Below are positions 42,499 to 50,674 of a DNA stretch of 64,000 bases, one piece after another. The notes under the pieces were generated by a model. It did no database searches. It was not told the origin of the DNA and saw only the letters and a list, made by a program, of their open reading frames with translations. The translations under genes and the position numbers were made by a program. Every line of letters starts with the position of its first letter. Positions within the stretch are counted from its first letter, which is position 1. Location: the NCBI RefSeq assembly GCF_012927085.1, contig NZ_JABBFX010000001.1, forward strand, positions 3,224,001-3,288,000, written 5' to 3'. Source of the stretch: Ramlibacter agri (lineage in GTDB: Bacteria; Pseudomonadota; Gammaproteobacteria; Burkholderiales; Burkholderiaceae_C).

Positions 42499-42560
42499 GC
42501 GCCAGGCGTCGTGGAGACTGTTCGGACCAAAGAACCGCAGTTGCACGCGAAAGGTGTTGC

Positions 42561-43376
42561 ATGAAGGAAGAGATGGCATGGGCCTTCATCGCCCTGCTAA
42601 AACTGGGCGTCATCTGGGTCCTGATCGGAGTCGCGGCCATCGTCGCCTGCTTCGCGGTGAAGCGCTGGTCGTTGCGGGTCGGCTTCGTGCTGGCGGCGCT
42701 GGCGAGCGTGCCGGTCTATGTGGTGATGCAGGGGTTGGTGGCGCGCAAGCAGGAGGCGGACCACTGGGCGGCCCGCCGTGCCGTGGCGGCGAAGGAGTCC
42801 GAAGCCTGGGCCAGGATCTGCCAGCTTCCGCCGGAGCTGAAAGTGCACGCCACGGTACCGAGTGCCGAAGCCGTGGACGTGCGCATCCGCCAGCCCAACG
42901 ACATGTACAACCTGGATCCGCACATGCCGGCGGGCAGCAAAAAGAGCGTCTGCTGGCTGGAGCCCGAGGCAACACGCTGCACCAAGGCCCACATCGCCAA
43001 CGTGCAGACTGAGTGGGTGAGCACCGCGTCCTGGTGCCAACCGGACGCCGCGGCTTACAAGCGCGACGACTGCCACGTCATGTGGAACATTTCGATGGCC
43101 GACCAGAAGCGCGAACGCATCCAGAAGGTCACGGCGGCTTACATCCTGGACGTTCACAGGCCCGAGCGCTTGTCCCCGCTGATTGAGCGCTTCCGCGTGA
43201 CCGTGCTGGATGAGAAGACCAACACGCTGCTGGCCGAGGCCGTGATCCACCAGAAGTCCTGGCTGGGCGACATTCAGCGCCCGCCCGGCACGGAGAACGA
43301 GGCGCGGCATTGCCCAGACCGCGACGAGGCGATCGGGAAGATGCTGGAAGGGGTGTTTCCGGGCGCGGCGCGCTAG
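42561..43376 (+). CDS. hypothetical membrane protein
   Basis: 271 residues. Two N-terminal spans (WAFIALLKLGVIWVLIGVAA and VGFVLAALASVPVYVVMQ), then a soluble, presumably periplasmic, domain with five or so Cys (ICQLP, VCWLEP, RCTKA, WCQPD, DCHVMW) and a charged C-terminal half. High GC typical of the chromosome, unlike the preceding gene. Convergent with the kinase-like gene at 43382 (5-base gap). No family recognised. Confidence 0.6.
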   Translation: MKEEMAWAFIALLKLGVIWVLIGVAAIVACFAVKRWSLRVGFVLAALASVPVYVVMQGLVARKQEADHWAARRAVAAKESEAWARICQLPPELKVHATVPSAEAVDVRIRQPNDMYNLDPHMPAGSKKSVCWLEPEATRCTKAHIANVQTEWVSTASWCQPDAAAYKRDDCHVMWNISMADQKRERIQKVTAAYILDVHRPERLSPLIERFRVTVLDEKTNTLLAEAVIHQKSWLGDIQRPPGTENEARHCPDRDEAIGKMLEGVFPGAAR

Positions 43377-43381
43377 GTTGC

Positions 43382-44128
43382 CTACACCGGCACCATCTTC
43401 AACGGTGTCGTGACCACGGCGCGCGGCAGGCGCAGGATGATGACCGCGCCGTTGCGCGCGATCTCCACGCCTTCCTCCGCGGCCAGCGCCTGCACTTCCA
43501 GCCAGGACAGCGGCGCGTCGCCGGAGTCGTGCAGCTGCGTGAACACGCCTTCGGGTTGCGGCTGGTACTCCACCTGCAGCACGGCCTGCGCCGACGCATG
43601 CTCGGTGCGCACCACCACCTCGCCAGGCGCGGGGGCCGCGTCGACCAGCGCGAAGATGGCGCCGGGCAGCAGGAAGCGCAGCGCGAAGCGCGACACCTCG
43701 AAGTCGCCGTCGGCCAGTTCGGAACGCAGGTCGAAGCCGCGGAAGTTGAGGCTGGTGGACAGCAGCCGCACGCTTTCGGCAACGCCGTCACGCAGGGCCA
43801 CCGCATCGTCCTCCGCCGGCTGCATCCAGGTGGAGACGTCGACGCAAGTGGCGACGGCCTGACGCGACAGCCGGTTCAGCTTGGAGACGATGCCCTGCAG
43901 GTCGTCGGGGTTGACGGAGCCGCGCTCCAGGCGCGCGCTCAGCGCCTCGGCCATCATGCCCAGCGACTGCAGCGGAACCACCATGTCGTGGCGCAGCGGC
44001 GGCGCCAGCCGCCGCAGGATGTCGTGGCGGGCCGCGCGGGCCAGGCTGCGCTGCCGCGGGGCCAGGGCGTCCGGGACGGCGGTCGGCGCGGCGGCGGGGG
44101 TGGCGACGGGGTCTTCGAGGGCCAACAC
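43382..44128 (-). CDS. histidine-kinase-like protein, no intact ATPase
   Basis: 248 residues from a GTG at 44128. LRHDMVVPLQSLGMMAEALS resembles an H box (H-D-x3-P-L) followed by a second dimerisation helix. The C-terminal part looks like a GHKL ATPase fold that has lost the N and G boxes (EVVVRTEHASAQAVLQVEYQ, GVEIARNGAVIILRLP). Resembles the kinase-like protein at 36705 in style. Divergent from the NarL-type kinase at 44282 and may modulate that system; inference only. Confidence 0.55.
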   Translation of the reverse strand: MLALEDPVATPAAAPTAVPDALAPRQRSLARAARHDILRRLAPPLRHDMVVPLQSLGMMAEALSARLERGSVNPDDLQGIVSKLNRLSRQAVATCVDVSTWMQPAEDDAVALRDGVAESVRLLSTSLNFRGFDLRSELADGDFEVSRFALRFLLPGAIFALVDAAPAPGEVVVRTEHASAQAVLQVEYQPQPEGVFTQLHDSGDAPLSWLEVQALAAEEGVEIARNGAVIILRLPRAVVTTPLKMVPV

Positions 44129-44281
44129 TGGTTACTTCAAAGTTCAGGTTCCGTGCGAGTCTGTGGCGCGGCCCTGGGCCCTTTTGTCAGGCCCGCCCGG
44201 GCGGGGGTGTAGGACCACGTCGGCGGCCGGCAGCGGCGCCCTGGCAACGGGCCAGCCCGGCCGGCCTACAATTTGCGCCAA

Positions 44282-45334
44282 ATGGGTGCCAGCATTTCCG
44301 ACGACGTCGCGGCCGCGCGCCTGGCCGGCCTGCTCGATTCCGCGATGGACGCGATCATCAGCACCGATGACTCGCAGCGCATCGTGCTGTACAACCGTGC
44401 CGCCGAGAAGCTGTTTGGCTGGCCCGCGGCGCATGTGCGCGGGCAGCCGCTGGACATGCTGCTGCCGCTGCGCTTCCGCGGCATGCACGACCCCCAGGTG
44501 CGGCGCTTCGGCGCGACCGGCGTCACCTCGCGCCGCATGGGCGGCAACACGGTGCTGTACGCCTTGCGCGCCAATGGCGAGGAATTCCCCATCGACGCCT
44601 CGATCTCGCAGCTGGACACGCCCGACGGCAAGCTCTACACGGTGATCGTGCGCGACGTCACCGAGCGCGTGCGGGCGCAGTCCGAGCTGGCGGCCTTCGC
44701 CGCCGAATCGGCCGGCGTGCGCGAGCAGGAGAAGTCGCGCATCGCCCGCGAGCTGCACGACGAACTGGCGCAGTCGCTGACCGCGCTGAAGATGGACGCC
44801 ATCTGGCTGCGCGACCGCCTGGCGGGCCAGGCCGACGCGCAGGCCAAGCTCGCCGACATGCTGGCCATGCTGGATGCCAGCGTGGCCGCCACCCGCCGCA
44901 TCGCCGCCGACCTGCGGCCGCTGGTGCTGGACGACCTGGGCCTGGTGCCGGCCATCGAGTGGCTGGTGCAGAGCTTCACGCAGCGCACCGGCGTGCCCTG
45001 CCGGCTCGATGCCGACGAGGACATCGAGCTGGACGAGCCTTATGCGACCGGCGTGTTCCGCATCCTGCAGGAGTCGCTGGCCAACGTCGCCAAGCACGCG
45101 CAGGCCAGTGAAGTGAAGCTGCGGGTGGCGCGCGAAGGCGACGCGCTGGTGCTGGAAGTGCAGGACAACGGCGTCGGCTTCCGGCCCACGGACCCGCGGC
45201 CGCCGCAGTCGCTGGGCCTGGTGGGCCTGCGCGAGCGCGCGCAGCTGATGCAGGGTGAACTGCGGGTCACCAGCGCGCCGGGGCAGGGCACTCGGGTCAG
45301 CGCGCGGATTCCGGTGGGGAGTCACTGGGCATGA
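44282..45334 (+). CDS. PAS-domain sensor histidine kinase, NarL/HisKA_3 type
   Basis: 350 residues, ATG at 44282. PAS domain (about 10-125, ending VIVRDVTERVRAQ), HisKA_3 dimerisation helix EKSRIARELHDELAQSL (His159) and HATPase with VPAIEWLVQ, RILQESLANVAKHAQA (N box), DNGVGF and GLVGLRERAQLM (G boxes). No transmembrane segment, so a cytosolic signal such as redox or a small ligand is likely. Its stop overlaps the start of the LuxR-type regulator (ATGA). Confidence 0.92.
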   Translation: MGASISDDVAAARLAGLLDSAMDAIISTDDSQRIVLYNRAAEKLFGWPAAHVRGQPLDMLLPLRFRGMHDPQVRRFGATGVTSRRMGGNTVLYALRANGEEFPIDASISQLDTPDGKLYTVIVRDVTERVRAQSELAAFAAESAGVREQEKSRIARELHDELAQSLTALKMDAIWLRDRLAGQADAQAKLADMLAMLDASVAATRRIAADLRPLVLDDLGLVPAIEWLVQSFTQRTGVPCRLDADEDIELDEPYATGVFRILQESLANVAKHAQASEVKLRVAREGDALVLEVQDNGVGFRPTDPRPPQSLGLVGLRERAQLMQGELRVTSAPGQGTRVSARIPVGSHWA

Positions 45335-45975
45335 TCAGGATTGTTCTGGCCGACGACCACGCCATCGTCCGCGAAGGCTTGAAGCGCATCGTCGGCGATG
45401 CCAAGGACTTCACCGTCGCCGGCGAGGCGGCGGACGGCAACCAGGTGATGCAGATCGTGCGCGAGCTCGATTTCGACGTGCTGGTGCTGGACCTGTCGAT
45501 GCCGGGGCGCAGCGGCATGGAGCTGATCAAGCTGGTGAAGGCGGAGAAGCCGAAGATCCGGATCCTGGTGCTGAGCATGCACCAGGAGATGCAGTACGCG
45601 GTGCGCGCGATCAAGTCGGGCGCCAGCGGCTACCTCACCAAGGAAAGCGCGCCGGCGCAGCTGGAACAGGCCATCCGCAAGATCGCTGGCGGCGGCGCCT
45701 ACATCAGCGCGGAAGTGGCGGAGCAGTTGGCGCTGGGCGCGATGCCGGGCGCTGCGCAGGGCTTGCCGCACGAGACCCTGTCGGACCGCGAATTCGAGGT
45801 GTTCCGCCTGCTGGTAAGCGGCGCCGCGGTGTCGGACATCGCGGCCAAGCTGAACCTGTCGGTGAAGACGGTCAGCACGCACAAGTCCAACCTGATGCAG
45901 AAGCTGGGCCTGCAGAACCAGACGGAGCTGGTGCGCTACGCGTTGAAACACGGGCTGGCGGATCCGCTGGGGTAA
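45331..45975 (+). CDS. NarL/FixJ-type response regulator (LuxR HTH)
   Basis: 214 residues. Receiver domain with ADDH, phospho-Asp in VLVLDLSMPG, Thr/Ser and Lys in GYLTKES; C-terminal LuxR HTH (about 148-205: LSDREFEVFRLLVSGAAVSDIA, VKTVSTHKSNLMQKL). Partner of the kinase it overlaps. LuxR-type regulators bind short inverted repeats, so it is one candidate reader of the GTAGG-N6-CCTAC palindromes; no direct evidence. Confidence 0.92.
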   Translation: MIRIVLADDHAIVREGLKRIVGDAKDFTVAGEAADGNQVMQIVRELDFDVLVLDLSMPGRSGMELIKLVKAEKPKIRILVLSMHQEMQYAVRAIKSGASGYLTKESAPAQLEQAIRKIAGGGAYISAEVAEQLALGAMPGAAQGLPHETLSDREFEVFRLLVSGAAVSDIAAKLNLSVKTVSTHKSNLMQKLGLQNQTELVRYALKHGLADPLG

Positions 45976-45979
45976 CCCC

Positions 45980-46013
45980 CTTCGTCATTCCCGCCTGCGC
46001 GGGGATGACGAAG
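45980..46013. terminator. hairpin between convergent genes (REP-like)
   Basis: CTTCGTCATTCCCGC and GCGGGGATGACGAAG face each other around a CTGC loop, with one mismatch. It lies between the stop of the response regulator and the stop of the DUF2917 gene, so a bidirectional terminator is likely. Confidence 0.65.
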
Positions 46014-46030
46014 AGTTGGGCGGGAGAAAA

Positions 46031-46351
46031 CTACACGTCCACCTGCAATTCCAGCGCGCAATCCCCGCGCATCGCATGCGCCGTCATGCGCGCGCCACTC
46101 TTCACCACGTAGCTTTGATTCGGCCGCAGCACGATGTCTTGCGGCTCGCCGTCGTGGACGATCCAGACCACGCCCGTGCGACAGTGCACGACGAACCGGC
46201 CTTCGGCCCGCGGCAGCTCGCGCGTGCGGCCGGCGCGCACGCCGAAGGCCTGCCAGCGCGTCACCTGCGGGCGCGCGGTGAGCACGGGCAGGGCCGGCGC
46301 GCGCCCCAGCAGGCGCGGCAGCGAGAAGGCGGGGGCGAAGGTGAGCAGCAT
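46031..46351 (-). CDS. DUF2917-like small protein
   Basis: 106 residues from the ATG at 46351. The core VHCRTGVVWIVHDGEPQDIVLRPNQSYVV is the beta-rich cupin-like pattern I associate with DUF2917, common in Burkholderiales. No signal peptide or catalytic motif. Its upstream gap shared with the penicillin-binding protein gene holds two GTCCTAC elements in opposite orientation (about 46406-46412 reversed and 46518-46524). Confidence 0.6.
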   Translation of the reverse strand: MLLTFAPAFSLPRLLGRAPALPVLTARPQVTRWQAFGVRAGRTRELPRAEGRFVVHCRTGVVWIVHDGEPQDIVLRPNQSYVVKSGARMTAHAMRGDCALELQVDV

Positions 46352-46583
46352 GGTCAGCGCATGTTGCGGCGCCGCGCCGCGCGCGGAATGCGTGGCCCGC
46401 GCAGGCTGCTGTAGGACGCCCGCGCCGCGCGGCGTAGGCCGCCCCGCGCGCATCGCACGGTCCGTACGTCGCCGCGTATGCACGCCTTCGCATACGCCTG
46501 CGGTCGCGTCGCGTTGCCGTCCTACTTGGCAGCCCAGCCGCGCCACCTAGATTGGGCGGCAAGCAAGGAACAAGGAAGATGCG

Positions 46584-49433
46584 ATGAAGATCGGGGGTCT
46601 GGGAGAGCGTCTCGCCAATGGCGCGCGGCGCGTGGGGAGGGCCGTCCGGCGCCATCCTGTCCTGACGGTGCTCGCGGTGCCGCTGGCGCTGGCGGTCTAC
46701 GTGGCGGCGCTGGTCCCCTTCACGCCCAGCATCGGCGACATCAAGAAGGCCAAGCAGGAAGCGCCCAGCGTGGTGCTCTCCGCCGACGGCAAGGAACTCG
46801 CCGTGTTCAAGCGCGCCAATCGGGACTGGGTGAAGCTCTCCGACGTTTCGCCCGCCGTCACCGAGGCGCTGCTCGCCACCGAGGACAAGCGCTTCTACGA
46901 CCACCACGGCATCGACTTCACGCGCACGCTGAAGGCCGCCATCAACACCTTCCACGGCGACGTGCAGGGCGGCTCCACCATCACGCAGCAGCTCGCGCGC
47001 AACCTGTACCCCGAGGACATCGGCCGCGAGCAGACCATCACCCGCAAGGTGAAGGAAGCCATCACCGCCATCAAGATCGAGGCCGTGTACAGCAAGGACG
47101 AGATCCTGGAGACCTACCTCAACTCGGTCTCCTTCCTGTACAACGCGTGGGGCATCGAGATGGCCGCACGCACCTACTTCGACAAGCCGGCGAAGCAGCT
47201 GAATACGGCGGAAGCGGCCACGCTCGTGGGCATGCTGAAAGGCACCAGCTACTACAACCCGGTGCTGAACCCCGAGCGCGCCGTGGAGCGCCGCAACACC
47301 GTGCTGGCGCAGATGGTCAAGGCCGACAAGCTGCCCGAGGCCGACTACGAGCGCCTGAAGGCGCAGCCCCTGAAGCTGGACTTCGAGCGGCAGCCGGAAT
47401 TCAACGGCATGGCGCCGCACCTGGCCGAATACCTGCGCCGCTGGCTGCTGGACTGGGCCGACAAGCACGACTACAACATCTACGCCGACGGCCTGGTAGT
47501 GAAGACCACCATCGACTCGCGCATGCAGGCCGACGCCAACGAAGCCGTCAAGCGCCAGGGCGACGCCCTGCAGGCGGTGGCCGAAGTGGAGTGGGGCAGC
47601 GCCAAGGCCGGCAACTACGGCACCGACCCGCAGGCCTACCTGACGCATCGTCCGAAGGACGGGTTCTCCTACTACTGGGCGACGCACCAGGACCTGCTGA
47701 ATGGCTTCGTGCGTGACACCGACGAATTCCAGGCGCTGCGCCAGCAGGGCCTGGACGCGAAGCAGGCGGTGGAGAAGCTGAAGTCCGACGCCAAGTTCAT
47801 GGCCGAACTGAAAAAGCAGAAGACCACGCTGCAGGCCGGCTTCCTGGCCATCGAGCCCAGCACCGGCCACGTCAAGGCCTGGGTCGGCAGCCGCGACTTC
47901 AACGAGGACAAGTTCGACCACGTGCAGCAGGCGCGCCGCCAGCCCGGCTCCACCTTCAAGCCCTTCGTCTACGGGGCCGCCTTCGAGATGGGCCACCAGC
48001 CGAACGAGACCCTGATGGACCAGCCGGTGGCGATCCAGATCGACCGCAACCAGGTCTGGCGCCCGGGCGACATCGAGGGCGCGCCGACCAACGAGCCGAT
48101 GACGCTGCGCGACGGCCTGGCGAAGTCCAAGAACACCATCACCGCGCAGCTGATGATGCAGGTGGGTCCCTCGCGCGTGGCCAGCCTGGCCCGCGCCATG
48201 GGCGTGCGCCAGAGCAAGCTGCAGGAAGTGCCTTCGCTGGCCCTGGGCACGAGCCCGGTCACCTTGAAGGAAATGGTGACCTCCTTCGCTACCATCGCCA
48301 ACGGCGGCAACTACATCGAGCCGACCCTGGTGACCGACATCGAGGACCGCGGCCACAACGTGCTCGAAAGCTTTTCGGCCCCGGCCTCCGAGCCGGCGCT
48401 GCAGAACCAGGCGGCGCAGACCTTGCTGGACGTGATGCGCGGCGTCATCGACTACGGCACCGCCGCCGGCCTGAAGCCGCGCTTCCAGCTCACCGGCGAC
48501 CTGGCCGGCAAGACCGGCACCACCCAGGACAACACCGACGGCTGGTTCATCCTGATGCACCCCAACCTGGTGGCAGGCGCCTGGACCGGCTTCAACGACA
48601 ACCGCGTGGCCATGCGCAGCAGCTACTGGGGCCAGGGCGCGCATACCGCGCTGATGGTGGTGGGCGACTTCATGCAGAAGGCGGAAAAGACCGGCCTCGT
48701 CGACGCCAAGGCGCAGTTCGCCGCGCCGCACCTGAAGGACCAGGAGCAGCCGATGGTGCAGGGCGTGAAGGACTGGTGGGCGGGCCTGTTCAACGGCGCG
48801 CAGCCGTCGACGGCCGACCAGCAGCCGGCCGAAGTTGCCACGCTGCCCGAAGTCAAGCTGGAGCCGCCGGTACTGGTGCCGCCGCCGCAGCAGGCCGACG
48901 TGATCCCGCTGGACAGCACGCGCACCGACACCACGCGCTCGATGCCGGCCGTGGCCGCCGACGCCCCGGTGATCGTGGAGCAGCCGACGCGGGTGCCGAC
49001 CTATCCGCGCAACCAGGAGGCAGGCCGGCCCACCGACACCATCGCGGGCACGCAGGTGTACCGGCAGCAGGAGATGCCGCTGCGCTCGGGCGACGTACCC
49101 GCGCCGCCCAGCCCGTCCAGCAGCTACAACAGCGTGATGGGCAACAATGGCGGCGGCACGCCGTCGCCTGCAACGTCCGGCGGCGTCCAGGTGTACCAGC
49201 CGCGGCCGCTGCAGCCGCCGCCGTCGGCCCCCAGCAGCTCTCGCAGTACCAGCAGCGGGTATGGCAATTCCGACGGCGCCAACAGCGCGCCGCCGGCGGC
49301 GAGCGAAGCGGCGGTCAGCGCCGCGACCGGCTCGGCCCGCGAGTCCGTGCCCGCGCCTGTCCACCACGAGGACTCGGCCAGCAGCAGCAACACGGTGAGC
49401 GAGGCGAGCGGCAACGCGACTTCCGCGCAATAA
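46584..49433 (+). CDS. class A penicillin-binding protein (glycosyltransferase/transpeptidase)
   Basis: 949 residues. One membrane anchor (about 33-50), glycosyltransferase 51 domain (ATEDKRFYDHHGID with Glu100; GGSTITQQLARNLY; KVKEAITAIKIE), then transpeptidase domain with STFK (456-459), SKN (KSKNTITAQL) and KTG (643-645). Builds and cross-links peptidoglycan in the periplasm. Residues from about 745 form a low-complexity Pro/Ser/Gln/Gly tail of roughly 200 residues, unusual for PBP1 proteins. Followed at once by a bidirectional terminator. Confidence 0.93.
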   Translation: MKIGGLGERLANGARRVGRAVRRHPVLTVLAVPLALAVYVAALVPFTPSIGDIKKAKQEAPSVVLSADGKELAVFKRANRDWVKLSDVSPAVTEALLATEDKRFYDHHGIDFTRTLKAAINTFHGDVQGGSTITQQLARNLYPEDIGREQTITRKVKEAITAIKIEAVYSKDEILETYLNSVSFLYNAWGIEMAARTYFDKPAKQLNTAEAATLVGMLKGTSYYNPVLNPERAVERRNTVLAQMVKADKLPEADYERLKAQPLKLDFERQPEFNGMAPHLAEYLRRWLLDWADKHDYNIYADGLVVKTTIDSRMQADANEAVKRQGDALQAVAEVEWGSAKAGNYGTDPQAYLTHRPKDGFSYYWATHQDLLNGFVRDTDEFQALRQQGLDAKQAVEKLKSDAKFMAELKKQKTTLQAGFLAIEPSTGHVKAWVGSRDFNEDKFDHVQQARRQPGSTFKPFVYGAAFEMGHQPNETLMDQPVAIQIDRNQVWRPGDIEGAPTNEPMTLRDGLAKSKNTITAQLMMQVGPSRVASLARAMGVRQSKLQEVPSLALGTSPVTLKEMVTSFATIANGGNYIEPTLVTDIEDRGHNVLESFSAPASEPALQNQAAQTLLDVMRGVIDYGTAAGLKPRFQLTGDLAGKTGTTQDNTDGWFILMHPNLVAGAWTGFNDNRVAMRSSYWGQGAHTALMVVGDFMQKAEKTGLVDAKAQFAAPHLKDQEQPMVQGVKDWWAGLFNGAQPSTADQQPAEVATLPEVKLEPPVLVPPPQQADVIPLDSTRTDTTRSMPAVAADAPVIVEQPTRVPTYPRNQEAGRPTDTIAGTQVYRQQEMPLRSGDVPAPPSPSSSYNSVMGNNGGGTPSPATSGGVQVYQPRPLQPPPSAPSSSRSTSSGYGNSDGANSAPPAASEAAVSAATGSARESVPAPVHHEDSASSSNTVSEASGNATSAQ

Positions 49434-49437
49434 AAAA

Positions 49438-49461
49438 ACCGGGGCCGAGGCCCCGGTTTTT
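49438..49461. terminator. bidirectional rho-independent terminator
   Basis: Stem ACCGGGG/CCCCGGT with a CCGAGG loop, A7 on the left and T5 on the right, between the convergent PBP and CsbD genes. Confidence 0.9.
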
Positions 49462-49478
49462 CCTGCTGCCGCTGCCGC

Positions 49479-49706
49479 TTACGGCTTGCGGTTCAGGTCC
49501 CGCTCCTGCTCGCGGCGAATTTCGCTGTCCTGGGCGGCATCCTTCAGGTCTTCCTTGGCGTCGCCCACCTTCTTCTGGGCCTTGCCGGCCATCTCGCGGG
49601 CGTGGCCCTTCAGTTCCATGCTCTTGTCGCCCAGGGCCTTGCCGACCTGTTCCTTGACCTCGCCGGTGGCTTCGTTGGCGGCGCCCTTGATCTGCTGCTT
49701 GTTCAT
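49479..49706 (-). CDS. CsbD family stress-response protein
   Basis: 75 residues, MNKQQIKGAANEATGEVKEQ, then helical repeats rich in Lys, Glu, Gly and Ala (AREMAGKAQKKVGDAKEDLKD). Complete match to the CsbD pattern and length. Small, highly charged cytosolic proteins induced by general stress; molecular role unknown. Its upstream region holds the inverted repeat 49765-49805. Confidence 0.9.
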   Translation of the reverse strand: MNKQQIKGAANEATGEVKEQVGKALGDKSMELKGHAREMAGKAQKKVGDAKEDLKDAAQDSEIRREQERDLNRKP

Positions 49707-49764
49707 GGTGAACTCCTTGGATTGCTGTGGATGCTTCCATGATGGGGTCGCCAGCGCAGACGAG

Positions 49765-49805
49765 GTAGGTCCGCACGGCCGCAATGCGCGTGCGGAAGGT
49801 CCTAC
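49765..49805. repeat. inverted repeat between fnr and csbD
   Basis: GTAGGTCCGCAC (49765-49776) faces GTGCGGAAGGTCCTAC (49790-49805); the arms pair except for a four-base bulge. It lies 58 bases before the csbD start and 12 bases after the fnr stop, so it may terminate fnr or regulate csbD. Confidence 0.5.
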
Positions 49806-49817
49806 AGCGGGGGGACG

Positions 49818-50576
49818 CTAGGCGGCGCCGGCCGGCGTCAGCAGTGCGCGCAGGCGCTCGACCTCGAGGATGCGCACATGGCGCTGGTGCACCTCGATCA
49901 GCCCTTCCTCGGCAAAGCGCGAGAAGGTGCGGCTCACCGTCTCCAGCTTCAGGCCGAGGTAGCTGCCGATCTCCTGCCGCGTCATGCGCAACACCAGTTC
50001 GGACTGCGAGAAGCCCCGGGCCTGCAGCCGCTGCACCAGGTTCAGCAGGAAGGCCGCCAGGCGCTCCTCGGCGCGCATGGTGCCCAGCAGCAGCATCACG
50101 CCGTGCTCGCGCACGATCTCGCGGCTCATGACGCGGTGCAGGTGGTGCTGCAGCGCGCCCACTTCGCGCGAGAGCTCGCCGATGCGGTCGAAGGGCAGCA
50201 CGCAGACCTCGGAGTCCTCCAATGCGATGGCGTCGCAGGTGTGGTGGTCGTTGACGATGCCGTCCAGCCCGACGATCTCGCCCGCCATCTGGAAGCCGGT
50301 GACCTGGTCGCGGCCGTCCTCGGCGACCACGCAGGTCTTGAACACGCCGGTGCGGATGGCGTAGAGCGCATGGAAGCGCTCGCCGTTGCGGAACAGGGGC
50401 GTCTTGCGCTTGATCTTGCGGCGGGTGGTGATGACCGCGTCCACACGGGCCAGTTCGTCAGGGCTGAGGCCCATGGGCAGGCACAGCTCGCGCAGGCTGC
50501 AGTTGGAGCAGGCGACCTTGATCGCGCCGGGAGAGGGAAGTGTTTGCACGGCAGGGGTTGGCTGTCTGACCTGCAT
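49818..50576 (-). CDS. fnr: FNR-type oxygen-sensing transcription regulator
   Basis: 252 residues from the ATG at 50576. Four cysteines in FNR order: Cys23, Cys26, Cys32 (ACSNCSLRELC) and Cys125 (SEVCVLPF), the ligands of the oxygen-labile 4Fe-4S cluster. Cyclic-nucleotide-binding fold, long dimer helix and a C-terminal HTH with ETVSRTFSR (E-SR contacts for TTGAT-N4-ATCAA). Predicted master activator of the cco, usp and hemN genes in this window. Divergent from hemN, with a perfect symmetric box between. A second near-box (50566-50579, CTGAC-CTGC-ATCAA) covers its own start codon and may mediate autorepression. Confidence 0.95.
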   Translation of the reverse strand: MQVRQPTPAVQTLPSPGAIKVACSNCSLRELCLPMGLSPDELARVDAVITTRRKIKRKTPLFRNGERFHALYAIRTGVFKTCVVAEDGRDQVTGFQMAGEIVGLDGIVNDHHTCDAIALEDSEVCVLPFDRIGELSREVGALQHHLHRVMSREIVREHGVMLLLGTMRAEERLAAFLLNLVQRLQARGFSQSELVLRMTRQEIGSYLGLKLETVSRTFSRFAEEGLIEVHQRHVRILEVERLRALLTPAGAA

Positions 50577-50606
50577 CAAATTGTCCCGGCCGGCAACTCG
50601 CCGCAG

Positions 50607-50620
50607 TTGACGAAGGTCAA
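50607..50620. promoter_or_regulatory. FNR/Anr box between fnr and hemN
   Basis: TTGAC-GAAG-GTCAA, a perfect 5+5 palindrome of the FNR/Dnr class. Centred about 61 bases before the hemN ATG and 38 before the fnr ATG. Confidence 0.8.
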
Positions 50621-50674
50621 GCCCGGGCCGCTTGGCGGCGGGCACAGTGGCATGGAAGTCAAGGCCTGCCTCCC

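Noticed and set aside
45936..49430. 1164-codon minus-strand open frame opposite the penicillin-binding protein
   Set aside because: Shadow frame of the GT51/transpeptidase gene with no motif of its own.
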